DNA from: Clostridiales bacterium
GTDB taxonomy: Bacteria; Bacillota; Clostridia; Lachnospirales; WQUN01
DNA length: 14,392 nucleotides
NCBI GenBank assembly: GCA_031254075.1
Contig: JAIRVD010000077.1
Location: 1-14,392, forward strand
Reading direction: 5' to 3'
Shown here: one piece after another, positions 13,119 through 14,392 of the stretch
Layout: the number at the start of each line of letters is the position of its first letter
Position numbering within the stretch: the stretch's first letter is position 1
Notes under the pieces: model-generated
The model's input: the letters and a program-made list of their open reading frames with translations, nothing else
What the model was told of the DNA's origin: nothing
The model's database searches: none
Position numbers and translations under genes: made by a program

Positions 13119-14392
13119 AAAAAGAAAAATTATGGATAATCCTTTTTTTATTTTTTTCATCCATTATGTGTGTTGCGATTTTCTTAGTTTCCGGCAACAC
13201 ATACAGTGTTGCCGTTGAGTCGCAAAACGGCGTTTGGGATTTGCGCGAGATGGATTTTGATGCGTACAATGTCAGCCTTACGGGTGAGGTCGAATATATT
13301 CCGTACGCGCTGCTTTCGCCCGAGGAATTTGCCGAATCGGATAATATAATAGTGGGCAAAATTCCGAATGTTCCCTATCTTACAAGCCGCGTGCGTTTAA
13401 TTGTTCCCGAAAATCAGCATTTCAATATGGCAGGCTATGCCGATGATTTTGGCAGTAATATTTTTGTAAACGGCGTGTTGCTTACAAGCGTCGGAAGACC
13501 CGCCGATAACGCGGAAGATAATATTCCGTCGGAGCGTTTTATTCGCTTTACCGCGTTTTCCAAAGACGGCGAAATTGAAATTATTCAGCAGACTTCGAAT
13601 TTTGTTTTCAGAAGCAATACAAGCCATAAAAATTGGATTATCGGAAACCAAGAATCCGTCTGGCGTTGGGTGCTTACTTATACATATGTTTTTATTTTTA
13701 ATGCAGGATTTTTTATTGCTTTATTTTTTGTGCATTTATTGCTGTTTATTATTTTGCCGCGCAATAAGGCGAATTTATGGTTCTCGCTGTTATGTCTGGC
13801 GTTGTTCATACGAACGGGAATTATTTTTATTCGGCCGATGGTTGTTATGCTAAGATTGCCGTGGGCGTTTTCGCTCAGAACGGAATATATTACCATGCTT
13901 TGCGGTCTTGTTCTTATGACGCTTGCGTGCAATATAATTTTCCCGGGCGTTTTAAATAAAAAATTTGCGCACGCGCTATACGCGATTTCAGGTGCTTTTT
14001 TGCTTGTTTTCATTTTTGCCTCAACTTATTTTGCGTCGCAAACAATTTTGCATTACCATTTGCTTTCGTGTGCTTGGGCTGCATACGTTGTTATCCGAAT
14101 TTTCATTTCTAAACCCGATTTTAAACAAAGAATAATTTTCACGGGCTTTATTGTTGTTTTCATCGCGCTGGTTTTAGATTTTCTTTTTTACTATATGGAA
14201 CCGGTTCTGCACAGCTCGGTCACCGAAATTGCGATATTAATTCTTTTGATGTTCCAGCTCACGGCGATGCTTTTAGGAACCATCGAAGATGCCGCAACCT
14301 TGCGCGAAGCTGAACACAAACTCGCGCTGGAAAACGCCTCGCTTGACCGTCTTAACCGTTTAAAAACAAATATGATTGCGACAATTTCACAT
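13115..14392 (+). CDS. 7TM-type sensor histidine kinase, N-terminal part (runs off right edge)
   Basis: The open frame is 426 codons long and continues past the window. A first hydrophobic helix (about residues 6-26) leads to an extracytoplasmic region of about 155 residues, which has a VNGVLL stretch typical of beta-sandwich sensor domains. From about residue 186 to 395 there are roughly seven hydrophobic segments, the layout of the 7TMR-DISM sensor family. A charged coiled-coil linker (LREAEHKLALENASLDRL) follows. The last codons read RLKTNMIATISH, the start of a HisKA H-box, so the final codon is the presumed phospho-acceptor histidine. Such proteins usually sense carbohydrate or small-molecule signals. 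The ATG overlaps the rbgA stop as ATGA, and GGTGA lies 4 nt upstream. The ATPase domain and any receiver lie outside the window. Confidence 0.85.
   Translation, partial: MKKEKLWIILFLFFSSIMCVAIFLVSGNTYSVAVESQNGVWDLREMDFDAYNVSLTGEVEYIPYALLSPEEFAESDNIIVGKIPNVPYLTSRVRLIVPENQHFNMAGYADDFGSNIFVNGVLLTSVGRPADNAEDNIPSERFIRFTAFSKDGEIEIIQQTSNFVFRSNTSHKNWIIGNQESVWRWVLTYTYVFIFNAGFFIALFFVHLLLFIILPRNKANLWFSLLCLALFIRTGIIFIRPMVVMLRLPWAFSLRTEYITMLCGLVLMTLACNIIFPGVLNKKFAHALYAISGAFLLVFIFASTYFASQTILHYHLLSCAWAAYVVIRIFISKPDFKQRIIFTGFIVVFIALVLDFLFYYMEPVLHSSVTEIAILILLMFQLTAMLLGTIEDAATLREAEHKLALENASLDRLNRLKTNMIATISH

Overview
The window looks like ordinary chromosome of an anaerobic bacterium of moderate GC content. 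Evidence for anaerobic, folate-linked one-carbon metabolism is a formate-tetrahydrofolate ligase and a large 2-hydroxyacyl-CoA dehydratase-activase-like system with several cysteine clusters. The order rplS-lepB-rbgA is typical of Firmicutes. The DUF2225 protein and the 7TM-type sensor kinase also fit Firmicutes or spirochaetes. I cannot name a taxon from sequence alone, and I see no phage, insertion sequence or CRISPR array.

Left part (1-2782, minus strand): a likely operon read right to left. It holds ttcA (tRNA C32 thiolation), a polytopic M50-like zinc protease with a helical C-terminal tail, and fhs, which runs off the left edge. The protease and fhs are joined by an ATGA stop/start overlap. 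Divergent from ttcA is tRNA-Trp(CCA), with a near-ideal sigma-70 promoter and its own intrinsic terminator.

Middle part (3033-9674, plus strand): a rhomboid-family intramembrane protease, then a secreted or anchored peptidoglycan-binding protein with a Pro-rich linker and three PPC-like domains repeating at exactly 357 nt. Next come two overlapping genes that together resemble one long activase/dehydratase-like protein: two ASKHA activase domains, a Cys cluster and a DUF2229-type region, followed by a separate C-terminal HgdB-like part. Facing them is a DUF2225 zinc-ribbon protein whose stop codon lies one base away.

Right part (10604-14392): ung on the minus strand and rplS-lepB-rbgA-sensor kinase on the plus strand diverge from a short region in which two good promoters are interlocked. 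The kinase starts inside the rbgA stop codon (ATGA), and the window ends exactly at its presumed phospho-acceptor histidine codon.

The best candidates for something poorly described are the split two-gene activase system, the exact tandem PPC repeats beside a rhomboid protease, the interlocked ung/rplS promoters, and the coupling of a sensor kinase to a ribosome-assembly operon.
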